The notes beneath the pieces were generated by a model. That model was not told where the DNA came from and did no database searches. It was given only the letters and a program-made list of their open reading frames with translations. A program made the translations under genes and the position numbers. From an uncultured Cyclobacteriaceae bacterium (GTDB taxonomy: Bacteria > Bacteroidota > Bacteroidia > Cytophagales > Cyclobacteriaceae), in contig CAKZRQ010000022.1 of NCBI GenBank assembly GCA_937146645.1, forward strand, positions 1 to 37,609: a stretch of DNA of 37,609 bases. Reading direction: 5' to 3'. Shown here one piece after another: positions 24,581 through 33,206 of this stretch (its first letter is position 1; each line of letters starts with the position of its first letter).

Positions 24581-26338
24581 TTGAACTTTCATGTTTTTAT
24601 AACTGGAGTCGTAGTACTTGGATTAATTCTGACCCTGTTCAAAGGTTGGCTTAGACCATCGCTGGCATTTCTAGGGGCAGTTCTTATCCTGATGCTCGCT
24701 CAGATAATTAGTATTGAAGACTTACTTTCTGGGTTAGCGAATAAGCAGATCATTCTAATATTTGTTTTGATTATCCTAACTGCAGGAATTCAAAGGAATC
24801 TTGGTCCAAATTTTTTCTATAAGCTTTTTAAAAAGGAATTAAGCCCATTCCAATTCAGATTACGAATGATGCTGATGGTTTCTGGATTTTCTTCTGTGCT
24901 GAACAACACACCGGTGGTGGCATTTATGATTCCTTTTGTCAAAGGTTGGGCAGAGAGCAATAAGTATTCAGCTTCAAAATTTCTTATTCCCCTTTCCTTT
25001 GCTACCATACTTGGAGGTATGATCACCGTTGTTGGTACTTCGACTAATCTTGTACTTAACGGTCTTCTTTCTGAGTCTAGTTTGGCACTATTGGAATATC
25101 AGGACTTCCTTTATTTGGGACTAGTTGTTGCCGTCCTGGGAATTCTCTATTTAACTATTTTCTCTGAAAGAACTCTTCCAGATAGGTTAGGTAACAAGGA
25201 TCAAGTCATCACACAGCTAAATGAGTATTTGGTAGAAACAGAGGTTTTAACAGATTCGGATCTAATTGGGAAAAGTATTGAAGATGCTGGACTTAGACAT
25301 TTGAAAAGCCTTTTTCTGGTAGAGTTAAAGCGAGGAGAACAGATTATTCCAGCTGTCAGCTCAGAGAAGAGAATTCAATCTGGTGACGTACTAGTTTTTG
25401 CTGGAAATACTGATGCCATTCTTAACCTAATTAATGAAAAGAATGGGCTTTACCTTCCAGAGGAGAAAAAAATAGGTGACAATGGATTCTCAGACCTTAC
25501 AGAGGCTATTGTTCCAAGTGGTAGTCAATTAGTCGGACAATCATTAAAAAGACTGGGATTTCGTGATCGCTTTAAAGCTTCGGTTATTTCTATTTATCGC
25601 AAAGGGGAAAAGGTAACCGGAAATTTGGGTGAGATAATAATTAGGCCCGGGGATTTGCTTTTGATGTTATGTCGAAAAGGTGGAATTGAAGGGAGCCCCA
25701 ACAAGGACTTAATTGTCATTTCCAAGGCAGGGGAGATCGATGGGAAGATTTCTTTTAGAAAGATTCTTCCTAGCTTGATTTCTATTGGGGTTCTACTTCT
25801 GGGAATTTTTGGGCTTATTGATTTGTTTGTTGCAGCTTTTCTCGGGGTCATCCTAATGGTATCCCTTAAGGTGATTTCTATTCAACAGATTAAAGCTTCA
25901 TTGGATTTAGATTTGTTGGTTGTTCTTGTTTCAGCTTTAGCCTTAGGTATTGCCATACAAAAATCAGGAACCGCGGCTTTTCTGGTAAGCCTTATTGATT
26001 CTATTTCGGATGGATTACCTACCATGGTACAGATTGGATTGCTCTACTTTCTCACCTTAGGACTAACCACTTTAATTACCAACGCTGCGGCAGTGACTAT
26101 TATGTTTCCTGTGGCTTATGAATTTGGATTATTGTCAGGAGGAGAGTTAACACCATTTTTTGTAGCAATTGCATTCGCTGCGTCAGCTGATTTTATGACT
26201 CCTATAGGCTATCAGACCAATTTGATGGTCATGGGGCCGGGAAATTATAAATTTTCGGATTATACCAAGATTGGTTTTCCTTTGACAATAATCTATTCCA
26301 TCGTAGTATTGTCATTTATTAATTTCTACTACCTCTAG
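24581..26338 (+). CDS. SLC13-family permease with RCK_C (TrkA-C) domains, likely sulfate transporter
   Basis: A 585-residue anion/sodium-symporter-type membrane protein. Both inverted halves carry the family's helix-hairpin motifs: SVLNNTPVVAFMIP with GTSTNLVLNG in the first, LITNAAAVTIMFP with TPIGYQTNLMVMG in the second. Two TrkA-C domains lie between them (about 205-365). This architecture is common in sulfate permeases adjacent to cys genes, and the next gene is cysC, so sulfate uptake is likely. The start is TTG at 24581; the frame is open only to 24569 upstream and has no ATG. The stop TAG directly abuts the cysC ATG. Confidence 0.85.
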   Translation: MNFHVFITGVVVLGLILTLFKGWLRPSLAFLGAVLILMLAQIISIEDLLSGLANKQIILIFVLIILTAGIQRNLGPNFFYKLFKKELSPFQFRLRMMLMVSGFSSVLNNTPVVAFMIPFVKGWAESNKYSASKFLIPLSFATILGGMITVVGTSTNLVLNGLLSESSLALLEYQDFLYLGLVVAVLGILYLTIFSERTLPDRLGNKDQVITQLNEYLVETEVLTDSDLIGKSIEDAGLRHLKSLFLVELKRGEQIIPAVSSEKRIQSGDVLVFAGNTDAILNLINEKNGLYLPEEKKIGDNGFSDLTEAIVPSGSQLVGQSLKRLGFRDRFKASVISIYRKGEKVTGNLGEIIIRPGDLLLMLCRKGGIEGSPNKDLIVISKAGEIDGKISFRKILPSLISIGVLLLGIFGLIDLFVAAFLGVILMVSLKVISIQQIKASLDLDLLVVLVSALALGIAIQKSGTAAFLVSLIDSISDGLPTMVQIGLLYFLTLGLTTLITNAAAVTIMFPVAYEFGLLSGGELTPFFVAIAFAASADFMTPIGYQTNLMVMGPGNYKFSDYTKIGFPLTIIYSIVVLSFINFYYL

Positions 26339-26938
26339 ATGGGCAAGAATATCCACCCGAATGTTTTTAAAATATCTGCAAAGGATAGGGTCTCTAGGCT
26401 TGAGCAGATGCCCAAATTGATTTGGTTTACCGGGCTTTCAGGGTCTGGGAAGTCGACCATAGCAAACGGTGTGGAAGCCCGCCTTTTTGAAATGGGTTAT
26501 GCTACTTATTTGCTTGATGGGGACAATGTGAGAACAGGGCTGAATAAGGATTTGGGTTTTAGCAATGAAGGTAGAATAGAAAATATCCGGAGAATAGGAG
26601 AGGTGGCAAAATTGATGCTGGATGCTGGACTTGTGGTAATTACCTCCTTTATTTCACCATTTGTGAAAGAGAGAAAGATGGTAGCGGAACTCATCGGAGA
26701 GGAGAAATTCATAGAAGTTTTTGTGGATTGTCCCCTTGAAATTTGTGAGAAAAGAGATGTAAAGGGCCTATATCAGAAAGCAAGAGAGGGCATAATCAAG
26801 AACTTTACTGGAATTGATTCACCTTATGAAGTACCTAACAATCCAGAAGTTCATATTCATTCAGACACAGAAGAACTAGAGGTGTCTATTTCAAGAGTAA
26901 TTAAGGCCGTGGGGCCTAGACTGAAGATCAATTCTTAA
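26339..26938 (+). CDS. cysC: Adenylylsulfate (APS) kinase
   Basis: Phosphorylates APS to PAPS, the sulfuryl donor. It is 199 residues, the usual single-domain size. Walker A is GLSGSGKST (32-40). The APS-binding stretch [17 protein letters not shown] and [14 protein letters not shown] are intact, as are [16 protein letters not shown] and GIDSPYEVP. The ATG follows the permease stop without a gap. Its presence with cysD and cysN, and without any cysH or cysI/J in the window, points to PAPS made for sulfation rather than for cysteine synthesis. Confidence 0.96.
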   Translation: MGKNIHPNVFKISAKDRVSRLEQMPKLIWFTGLSGSGKSTIANGVEARLFEMGYATYLLDGDNVRTGLNKDLGFSNEGRIENIRRIGEVAKLMLDAGLVVITSFISPFVKERKMVAELIGEEKFIEVFVDCPLEICEKRDVKGLYQKAREGIIKNFTGIDSPYEVPNNPEVHIHSDTEELEVSISRVIKAVGPRLKINS

Positions 26939-26956
26939 ACCTATTTATTATAAATC

Positions 26957-27862
26957 ATGGGATCATATTACTTACCCCATTTAAAAGAGCTCGAGGCTGA
27001 GGCAATTTTCGTGATCCGAGAGGTTGTGTCTCAATTCGAAAAGCCAGCTTTGCTTTTCTCAGGAGGAAAGGACAGTATCGTTCTTTCTCATCTGGCAAAA
27101 AAAGCTTTCTATCCAGCCAAGATTCCTTTTCCTTTAATCCATATAGATACTGGCCATAATTTCCCTGAAACAATCAAATTCAGAGATGATTTGGTTGAGA
27201 ATCTAGGTGTCCAACTAATTGTAGGTTCTGTTCAGGAAAGTATTGACAAAGGCCGGGTAAGGGAGGAGACTGGAGTAAACGCAAGTCGTAATGCTTTGCA
27301 GACCGTCACACTATTAGATACTCTTGAGGATCATAAGATTGATGCGGCCATGGGTGGTGCAAGAAGAGATGAGGAAAAGGCCAGAGCCAAAGAAAGATTC
27401 TTTTCTCATAGAGATGAGTTTGGACAATGGGATCCTAAAAACCAGCGACCTGAGCTATGGAATCTATTTAATGGTCGAAAGCATCATGGTGAGCATTTTA
27501 GAGTTTTTCCTATTTCAAATTGGACAGAAATGGATGTTTGGCAATACATTCTTCAAGAGCGAATAGAGCTTCCTTCGCTTTACTTTTCCCATGAAAGAGA
27601 CTGCATCGTTAGAGATGGGGTAATTTTGGCAAATTCAGAGTTCATTCAGCTCAAGCCTAATGAGGAAGTGAAGAAAATGGTGGTGAGGTACAGAACTTGT
27701 GGTGATATGCCAATTACTGGGGCCGTTCTTTCTGAGGCTGACACCCTGGAACTTATCATCGAGGAAGTTGCTACCACCCGAACAACCGAGAGAGGAACCC
27801 GAGCGGATGACAAGAGAGGTGAGACTGCCATGGAGGATAGGAAAAAGCAGGGATATTTTTAA
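26957..27862 (+). CDS. cysD: Sulfate adenylyltransferase subunit 2
   Basis: The catalytic subunit of ATP sulfurylase, which makes APS from sulfate and ATP driven by GTP hydrolysis in the CysN partner. It is 301 residues with the PP-loop SGGKDS at 35-40. GGARRDEEKARAKERFFS and the C-terminal TTRTTERGTRADDK are family hallmarks. It begins 18 bases after cysC and is followed by cysN after a 142-base gap that holds an inverted REP-like repeat. Confidence 0.97.
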   Translation: MGSYYLPHLKELEAEAIFVIREVVSQFEKPALLFSGGKDSIVLSHLAKKAFYPAKIPFPLIHIDTGHNFPETIKFRDDLVENLGVQLIVGSVQESIDKGRVREETGVNASRNALQTVTLLDTLEDHKIDAAMGGARRDEEKARAKERFFSHRDEFGQWDPKNQRPELWNLFNGRKHHGEHFRVFPISNWTEMDVWQYILQERIELPSLYFSHERDCIVRDGVILANSEFIQLKPNEEVKKMVVRYRTCGDMPITGAVLSEADTLELIIEEVATTRTTERGTRADDKRGETAMEDRKKQGYF

Positions 27863-27899
27863 AGCCTGAAAGTTGAAGGGTAAAGTTTGGAAAGCTAAA

Positions 27900-27983
27900 C
27901 GTCATTGCGAGAAGGCTAAAAGCCGACGAAGCAATCTCATTTTAAAACTATTTATAGACTGCCGCGCTTCGCTCGCAGTGACG
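27900..27983. repeat. Inverted pair of REP-like units in the cysD-cysN gap
   Basis: The left unit starts CGTCATTGCGAG and ends GCAATCTC at about 27938. The right unit ends CTCGCAGTGACG, the near-complement of the left start. They form a potential long hairpin. The right unit shares GCCGCGCTTCGCTCGCA with 4047-4063. The cysN frame stays open through the repeat, giving a false upstream start at 27873. Confidence 0.65.
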
Positions 27984-28004
27984 AAAAAATTGAAAAACAG
28001 CACA

Positions 28005-29264
28005 ATGTCAATACAAGAAAATAATCAGTTACTACGATTTACTACTGCGGGATCGGTTGATGATGGTAAGAGTACGCTCATTGGTAGACTTTTATATGAT
28101 TCTAAATCTATCTTCGAAGATCAGATTGAAGCGGTCAAAACCTCCTCTGAAAAGAAGGGCTTTGATTATGTGGATCTGTCTCTGTTGACGGATGGATTAA
28201 AATCTGAAAGGGAGCAGGGAATCACTATTGATGTGGCATACAGATATTTTGCTACACCTAAACGTAAATTTATTATAGCAGATACTCCCGGTCATATTCA
28301 GTATACAAGGAATATGGTAACCGGCGCTTCTACAGCAAATCTTGCTATCATTCTAATTGATGCCAGAAAAGGTCTTTTGGAACAAACCTACAGGCATTCC
28401 TTCATCGCTTCACTATTGAAGATTCCGCATTTAATGGTGTGTGTGAATAAGATGGATCTTGTGGATTACTCAGAGGAAGTTTACAACAAGATTGTTTCTG
28501 ACTATCAGGCTTTCTCATCAAAAATGGATATCAAGGATGTTCAGTTTGTTCCAATCTCTGCTTTGAAAGGCGATAATGTTGTAGAGAGATCTGAAAACAT
28601 GCCTTGGTATGAAGGTTCTACCTTGCTCTATCATTTGGAGAATGTTCATATAGCTTCAGACTTCAATCATGTGGACTGCAGATTCCCCGTCCAGATGGTA
28701 ATTCGCCCTCATACTTTGGAGAATCAGGATTTCAGAGGGTACGCTGGAAGAATTGATGGAGGAATATTTAAGCCAGGTGATGAAGTCACCGTCTTGCCGA
28801 GTGGCTTCAATTCAAAAGTGAAAACTGTAGAGCTTAATGGAGAACAAATTGATGAGGCATATGCTCCGATGTCAGTAACTATGACTCTTGAAGATGAGAT
28901 AGATATTAGCCGCGGGGATATGATTGTTCGAAGAAATAATCAGCCTAAGGTAGATCAGGATTTGGAAGTGATGGTGTGCTGGATGAATCAGAGGCCATTA
29001 CATAATCGAACTAAACTTGTTCTTAAGCATACGACCAAAGAGGCTCAGGCTATGGTTAAAGCAATTCAATACAAAGTAGACGTAAATACCTTGCATAGAA
29101 TTGAAGATGTTGATGAGATCAAGATGAATGATATCGCCAGAGTATCTATCAGATCAGCTCAACCTATGTTCTTTGATTCCTATAGAAAGAACAGGCTTAC
29201 CGGTTCATTAATTCTTGTTGATCCCAACACGAATGAGACCGTAGGTGCGGGGATGATTATTTGA
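28005..29264 (+). CDS. cysN: Sulfate adenylyltransferase subunit 1 (GTPase)
   Basis: The GTPase subunit of ATP sulfurylase, partner of CysD. With the ATG at 28005 (MSIQENNQLLRFTTAG) it has 419 residues, the usual CysN length. G1 is GSVDDGKS (16-23), DTPGH is at 93-97 and NKMD at 148-151. An EF-Tu-like second domain and C-terminal domain follow. The open frame begins earlier, at 27873, but those 44 codons are translated from a REP-like repeat and are not conserved protein. It is not fused to CysC, which is separate upstream. Confidence 0.96.
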   Translation: MSIQENNQLLRFTTAGSVDDGKSTLIGRLLYDSKSIFEDQIEAVKTSSEKKGFDYVDLSLLTDGLKSEREQGITIDVAYRYFATPKRKFIIADTPGHIQYTRNMVTGASTANLAIILIDARKGLLEQTYRHSFIASLLKIPHLMVCVNKMDLVDYSEEVYNKIVSDYQAFSSKMDIKDVQFVPISALKGDNVVERSENMPWYEGSTLLYHLENVHIASDFNHVDCRFPVQMVIRPHTLENQDFRGYAGRIDGGIFKPGDEVTVLPSGFNSKVKTVELNGEQIDEAYAPMSVTMTLEDEIDISRGDMIVRRNNQPKVDQDLEVMVCWMNQRPLHNRTKLVLKHTTKEAQAMVKAIQYKVDVNTLHRIEDVDEIKMNDIARVSIRSAQPMFFDSYRKNRLTGSLILVDPNTNETVGAGMII

Positions 29265-29311
29265 TGGATTAACCACAAAGAACTCGAAGAGCCCGAAGTT
29301 TTGTATTTATT

Positions 29312-29859
29312 GGACTAAGAGAAAGGGCGACTAAGAGACTAAGGGATCTAGTGAATTTTTTTTGCTAGATTTCTGGCAAAGTAACAAGTGATTTTTTTTA
29401 CAGACTAAAGTTTATTTTTTGAATATGGTTAAGATTAGAAGTCATGAGGAGTTAGTTGTTTTCCAAATGGCATTCGAGGCTTCAATTAAGATTTTTGAAT
29501 TGTCAAAAGGTTTTCCGAAAGAAGAAAAGTATTCATTAACTGATCAGATAAGAAGGAGTTCCCGATCTGTTTGCGCGAATTTGGCAGAGGCTTTTAGGAA
29601 AAGAAAGTATCCAAAGTACTTCGTCTCCAAGTTGATGGATTGTGAGGGAGAAGCAGCAGAAACTCAAGTCTGGCTATTGTATGCGTTAAAATGTGGCTAT
29701 GTTGATGAAAATACCAAAATCGAGCTCAATAATGAGTACAATAAAATCCTCGGAAAATTGGTAAACATGGGACAACAACCTGAAAAATGGACTTACTAGT
29801 TTAGGTTCAAATTACTTCACCAAATCTCTACGTCTCTCAGTCTCTTCTGCTCTCAGTCC
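29312..29859 (+). mobile_element. S23/IVS-like cassette with 43-base terminal inverted repeats (copy 2)
   Basis: The left arm 29312-29354 (starts GGACTAAGAG, ends TAGTGA) and right arm 29817-29859, read in complement (starts GGACTGAGAG, ends TTGGTGA), align without gaps with about 32 of 43 bases identical by hand count. They enclose only the S23 gene. Its 548-base length nearly equals copy 1. The cassette separates cysN from cysQ, genes expected to be adjacent in a sulfate-activation operon. Mobility is inferred. Confidence 0.55.
29425..29799 (+). CDS. Four-helix-bundle (S23/IVP family) protein
   Basis: A 124-residue S23-family protein, second in the window. The family segment is FPKEEKYSLTDQIRRSSRS (about 30-48) followed by VCANLAEAFRKRKYPKYF. 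It has NLAEAF where the family and copy 1 have NIAEG. ATG at 29425 is preferred over an in-frame TTG at 29419 since it begins the conserved helix (MVKIRSHEELVVFQMAF). It is flanked by 43-base imperfect inverted repeats and lies between cysN and cysQ with no functional link to them. Function unknown; the fold is shared with retroelement accessory protein Avd, but no reverse transcriptase is nearby. Confidence 0.85.
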   Translation: MVKIRSHEELVVFQMAFEASIKIFELSKGFPKEEKYSLTDQIRRSSRSVCANLAEAFRKRKYPKYFVSKLMDCEGEAAETQVWLLYALKCGYVDENTKIELNNEYNKILGKLVNMGQQPEKWTY

Positions 29860-29889
29860 ATTATGTTTAAACCACATTTGTTCAATTAA

Positions 29890-30648
29890 ATGATAGATAT
29901 TTCCCAGTTAACTAAAATTGCCAAAGAAGCATCGCTAGCCGCTGGACAAGAAATCCTGAAAATCTATAATTCCGAGGATTTCGGCGTTGAGATGAAGGGC
30001 GATAATTCACCGTTGACTTTTGCTGACCAAGCATCTCATCAAGTCATAGTGAGCCAATTGAAGGCGACTGGTCTGCCAATTTTATCCGAAGAGGGGAGAG
30101 ATATTCCATATTCTGAGCGTAAAGATTGGGGCTATTTCTGGATGGTAGACCCTTTAGATGGAACCAAGGAATTCATCAAGAGAAATGGTGAGTTTACCGT
30201 GAATATTGCTTTGATCTATCAGGATAAGCCAATTATGGGAGTCGTTTATGCTCCGGTTCTGGATTGGTTGTATTGGGGAAATGAAGAGAATGGAGCTTGG
30301 AAATCAGTAGAAAAAGGAAATCCAATCAAACTTGAGAGACCTGATACGGAATCTATCAGGACAATCGTTGCTAGTCGATCTCACTTAAGTCCAGAAACAA
30401 AAGAATTTATAGATCGATACCCTGAGGCAGAAGTTATTTCTATGGGTTCTTCATTAAAGCTGATGCTAGTTGCCGAAGGAAAAGCTCAAGTTTACCCTCG
30501 ATTTGCTCCCACGATGGAATGGGATACTGCAGCTGCTCATGGAGTAGTAAGTGCTGGGGGCGGTACTGTCACTTCCTATCCAGATGGAACTATGCAGTTG
30601 GTATATAATAAAGAGAACCTTTTAAATCCTTGGTTTATTTGCCGATAG
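29890..30648 (+). CDS. cysQ: 3'(2'),5'-bisphosphate nucleotidase
   Basis: A Mg-dependent phosphatase of the inositol-monophosphatase superfamily that hydrolyses PAP (adenosine 3',5'-bisphosphate), the by-product of PAPS use. It is 252 residues. Metal-site motifs are LSEEG (65-69), DPLDGTKEF (87-95) and, near the C-terminus, MEWDTAAAHGV. It completes the sulfate set (permease, cysC, cysD, cysN). Its presence supports real PAPS turnover by sulfotransfer. Two near-consensus -7 boxes (TATGTTTA at 29862-29869; CACATTTG at 29873-29880) lie between the cassette and the ATG, so it may have its own promoter. Confidence 0.94.
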   Translation: MIDISQLTKIAKEASLAAGQEILKIYNSEDFGVEMKGDNSPLTFADQASHQVIVSQLKATGLPILSEEGRDIPYSERKDWGYFWMVDPLDGTKEFIKRNGEFTVNIALIYQDKPIMGVVYAPVLDWLYWGNEENGAWKSVEKGNPIKLERPDTESIRTIVASRSHLSPETKEFIDRYPEAEVISMGSSLKLMLVAEGKAQVYPRFAPTMEWDTAAAHGVVSAGGGTVTSYPDGTMQLVYNKENLLNPWFICR

Positions 30649-30756
30649 GTTACTTCAGTTATCAACCCACTTTGCTATATTTTTTTCAAATTGTTAAGAT
30701 TTTGGGTTAGTTTTTATCCTTTTCTCTAAAATTTCTTTTAAAAATTAGATTTTCCC

Positions 30757-30764
30757 TACATTTG
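30757..30764 (+). promoter_or_regulatory. Perfect Bacteroidota -7 box (TACATTTG)
   Basis: Exact match to TAnnTTTG, 20 bases before the ATG of the WecA-like gene. No clear TTG is seen at the -33 position (the area is T/A-rich). It follows a 136-base gap after cysQ, so a new transcription unit probably starts here. Confidence 0.5.
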
Positions 30765-30784
30765 TAAAGTAACGCGGAGTAGAT

Positions 30785-31936
30785 ATGTATTTTTTAATAG
30801 CATCAATAATTGCATTCGCAATAGGTTTTTTAATCCTTCCTGTTTTAATCAAGGTATTAAGAAAGAAGAGGCTAGGTGATGAACCTGGAGGCAGGAAGAT
30901 TCATAAGACTTTCATTCCATCCATGGGAGGTATTGCCATTTTCGCGGCAGCAGCGGTTTCTCTTGCAATATGGGCCTGGCAATTTCCTATTCCTGATGTT
31001 CGATATTTATTAGGTGCCATTGCCATTATGTTTTTTGTTGGCCTGAGAGATGATATGGTCGAGCTAAAAGCTACACATAAGATAGCTGGACAATTGGTTG
31101 CTGTGCTTTTGGTTGTGGTTGTTTCTGATATCAGGATTAAGGACCTACATGGCTTTTTGGGCGTTGGGGAGCTGAATTTATATTTCAGTTATTTCTTTTC
31201 GGCTTTTGTCATTCTGGCGCTTACCAACGCATTCAATCTAATTGATGGTTTAGATGGTCTGGCAGGTACCATTGGCGCAATTACATTCGCTTTCTTGGGT
31301 AGCTGGTTTTTTATTCAGGGAATTGAAAGTTATGCGCTTGTGTCATTTGTTTTCTTTGGAGCAATACTTGGCTTTTTATGTTTTAATTGGCATCCAGCCA
31401 AAATTTTTATGGGAGACACCGGTTCACTTACCCTTGGCTTTGCTCTTGGTGCTCTGGTAATCGCTTTTATGGAATCGAATGCTGCTTTGCCTACTGGCTC
31501 CTTTTTAAAATTTGAACCTACGTTTACTGCTGGAATTGCTTTAATGTTATTCCCCTTGTACGACATGGCTCGAGTTTTTGCAAGAAGAATTAGACGAGGG
31601 CAGGGGCCAATGACCCCAGACAAAAGCCATGTGCACCACTTTCTTATGAGAATGGGGATGAGGCATGATCAGGTGACCCTAATCTTGGGAGTAACCCAAA
31701 TAGCATTTATAGGTCTAATTTTCCTTTTGAGAGACTACTCGGATCATATAGCTCTACCAATTATTAGTGCTATTGTTTTATTTATGGGGTACCGCTTGGA
31801 TAAGATTACAGTGAAATATGTGAAGAAAAAGGTTGGTAAGGAGCCTAGAGTTTTAGAAGCCCGGAAGTTGAAATCAGGAGAAAAACCAGTGATTGATCGT
31901 GAAGGTCTTAAAGACACTACCATTAATCTGAACTAG
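30785..31936 (+). CDS. WecA/TagO-like undecaprenyl-phosphate sugar-1-phosphate transferase
   Basis: A polytopic PNPT-family enzyme of 383 residues with about eleven membrane segments. It would transfer a HexNAc-1-phosphate from a UDP-sugar to undecaprenyl phosphate, starting a lipid-linked glycan. Family motifs are in order: GRKIHKTFIPSMGGI (36-50), GLRDDMVELKATHK (86-99, Asp pair 89-90), NAFNLIDGLDGLAG (148-161), HPAKIFMGDTGSL and the late His cluster DKSHVHHFLMRMG. Sugar specificity is not readable; UDP-GlcNAc is most common. The locus also has a PglC-like initiating enzyme at 33207, so two priming reactions are encoded. A terminator follows. Confidence 0.9.
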   Translation: MYFLIASIIAFAIGFLILPVLIKVLRKKRLGDEPGGRKIHKTFIPSMGGIAIFAAAAVSLAIWAWQFPIPDVRYLLGAIAIMFFVGLRDDMVELKATHKIAGQLVAVLLVVVVSDIRIKDLHGFLGVGELNLYFSYFFSAFVILALTNAFNLIDGLDGLAGTIGAITFAFLGSWFFIQGIESYALVSFVFFGAILGFLCFNWHPAKIFMGDTGSLTLGFALGALVIAFMESNAALPTGSFLKFEPTFTAGIALMLFPLYDMARVFARRIRRGQGPMTPDKSHVHHFLMRMGMRHDQVTLILGVTQIAFIGLIFLLRDYSDHIALPIISAIVLFMGYRLDKITVKYVKKKVGKEPRVLEARKLKSGEKPVIDREGLKDTTINLN

Positions 31937-31959
31937 ATTCTGATTTTCATCAAATACAT

Positions 31960-31987
31960 AAAAAGACCCACAAGGGTCTTTTTTTAT
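31960..31987 (+). terminator. Intrinsic terminator after the WecA-like gene
   Basis: AAAAAGACCC - ACAA - GGGTCTTTTT stem-loop (10-bp arms, 4-base loop, 31960-31983) followed by more T. It lies 24 bases after the stop. Confidence 0.9.
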
Positions 31988-32066
31988 TTCATCAACTTTA
32001 TGGTTTGGTTTTTGATGTTCACAAGGTTAAATTTAAAAGTATCTTATTTCTACCCTTAAAATAAGA

Positions 32067-33206
32067 ATGTCCTACAAACTCCCTCTTTCGTTCCCGGTTT
32101 TTGAAGGGAATGAACAAAAATATTCTTCTAAAGCGATTCAGTCGGGTCACTTGGCAACTCGTGGTGAATTTATAGAGAAATTTGAGTCTGCCCTTTCCAG
32201 AAGACTGGGCAGTCATGAGGCCGTAGCGTTAAATTCAGGAACATCCGCTCTGCATCTAGCCTTGGTACTACTTGGTGTTGAGTCTGGAGATGAAGTAATA
32301 TGTCAATCTTTTACCTTCTGCGCTTCGGCGAATCCTATTGTTTATTTGGGAGCCACACCGATTTTCGTTGATAGCGAAAAAGATACATGGAATATGTCTC
32401 CTGAATTGCTTGAGGATGCAATTCTCGATAGGTTAAACGAGGGTAAAAAGCCGAAGGCAATAATTGCTGTTCATCTTTTTGGAATGCCTGCAAAGATGAA
32501 AGAGATTATGGATATCTCAAAACGCTATGGAGTACCAGTCATAGAAGATGCGGCGGAGGCTATTGGTTCAAAAATTGGAGGTAGAGCCTGCGGCACATTC
32601 GGGACGATTGGAATTTTTTCTTTTAATGGAAATAAGATTATGACCTCCGGGGGAGGTGGGGCATTAATTTCCAATGACACCAGATTACTACAAAAAGCAA
32701 GGTACTTATCGACTCAGGCAAGAGAGGACCTGCCATACTACCAGCATCTTGAGATAGGCTATAATTATAGAATGAATAATATGGCGGCAGCCATTGGCCT
32801 TGCTCAACTCGAACTTCTAGATCATTTTATCGAGAGGAGGAGGGATGTTAACATGAGGTACAGAGATCTCCTAAGTACTATGTCTGGGATATCCTTTTTG
32901 AATGAGAGATCTGAGGCCTTTTCAAACTATTGGTTGACGACCATTTGTATAGACCCAGAAATAGCTGATACCACGAATGATAAGCTAAGGGTTCGATTAT
33001 TGAAGGAGGATATTGAGACTAGATTTTTATGGAAACCACTACACCTTCAGCCAGTTTTTCAGAAAATGCCTTTTTATGGTGGAAATGTGGCTAGGGATCT
33101 TTTTAATTCAGGCTTATGTCTTCCAAGTTCAGTCAATCTGTCTTTGGATAACCAAAGAGAAATAGTTGATTTGATGAGGACTACTCTCACTAAGCAGCTC
33201 TATTAA
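32067..33206 (+). CDS. DegT/DnrJ/EryC1/StrS-family sugar aminotransferase (PglE-like)
   Basis: A PLP-dependent aminotransferase of 379 residues acting on a nucleotide keto-sugar. The PLP lysine is Lys190 in FNGNKIMTSGGGG; Asp161 (VIEDAAEAIGS) holds the pyridine nitrogen; LNSGTSALHLAL and QSFTFCASANPI are family motifs. It lies directly before a PglC-like transferase and near a PglF-like dehydratase. The likely substrate is therefore UDP-4-keto-6-deoxy-GlcNAc, giving a 4-amino sugar as in bacillosamine synthesis. The gene ends directly at the GTG start of the next. Product stereochemistry (PglE-type or PseC-type) is not certain. Confidence 0.87.
   Translation: MSYKLPLSFPVFEGNEQKYSSKAIQSGHLATRGEFIEKFESALSRRLGSHEAVALNSGTSALHLALVLLGVESGDEVICQSFTFCASANPIVYLGATPIFVDSEKDTWNMSPELLEDAILDRLNEGKKPKAIIAVHLFGMPAKMKEIMDISKRYGVPVIEDAAEAIGSKIGGRACGTFGTIGIFSFNGNKIMTSGGGGALISNDTRLLQKARYLSTQAREDLPYYQHLEIGYNYRMNNMAAAIGLAQLELLDHFIERRRDVNMRYRDLLSTMSGISFLNERSEAFSNYWLTTICIDPEIADTTNDKLRVRLLKEDIETRFLWKPLHLQPVFQKMPFYGGNVARDLFNSGLCLPSSVNLSLDNQREIVDLMRTTLTKQLY

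Noticed and set aside
27873..28004. N-terminal 44-codon extension of CysN
   Set aside because: These codons are a translated REP-like repeat. The conserved CysN N-terminus begins at the ATG at 28005.
28005..29264. CysN-CysC fusion (NodQ type)
   Set aside because: CysN ends at the usual length and cysC is a separate complete gene at 26339.
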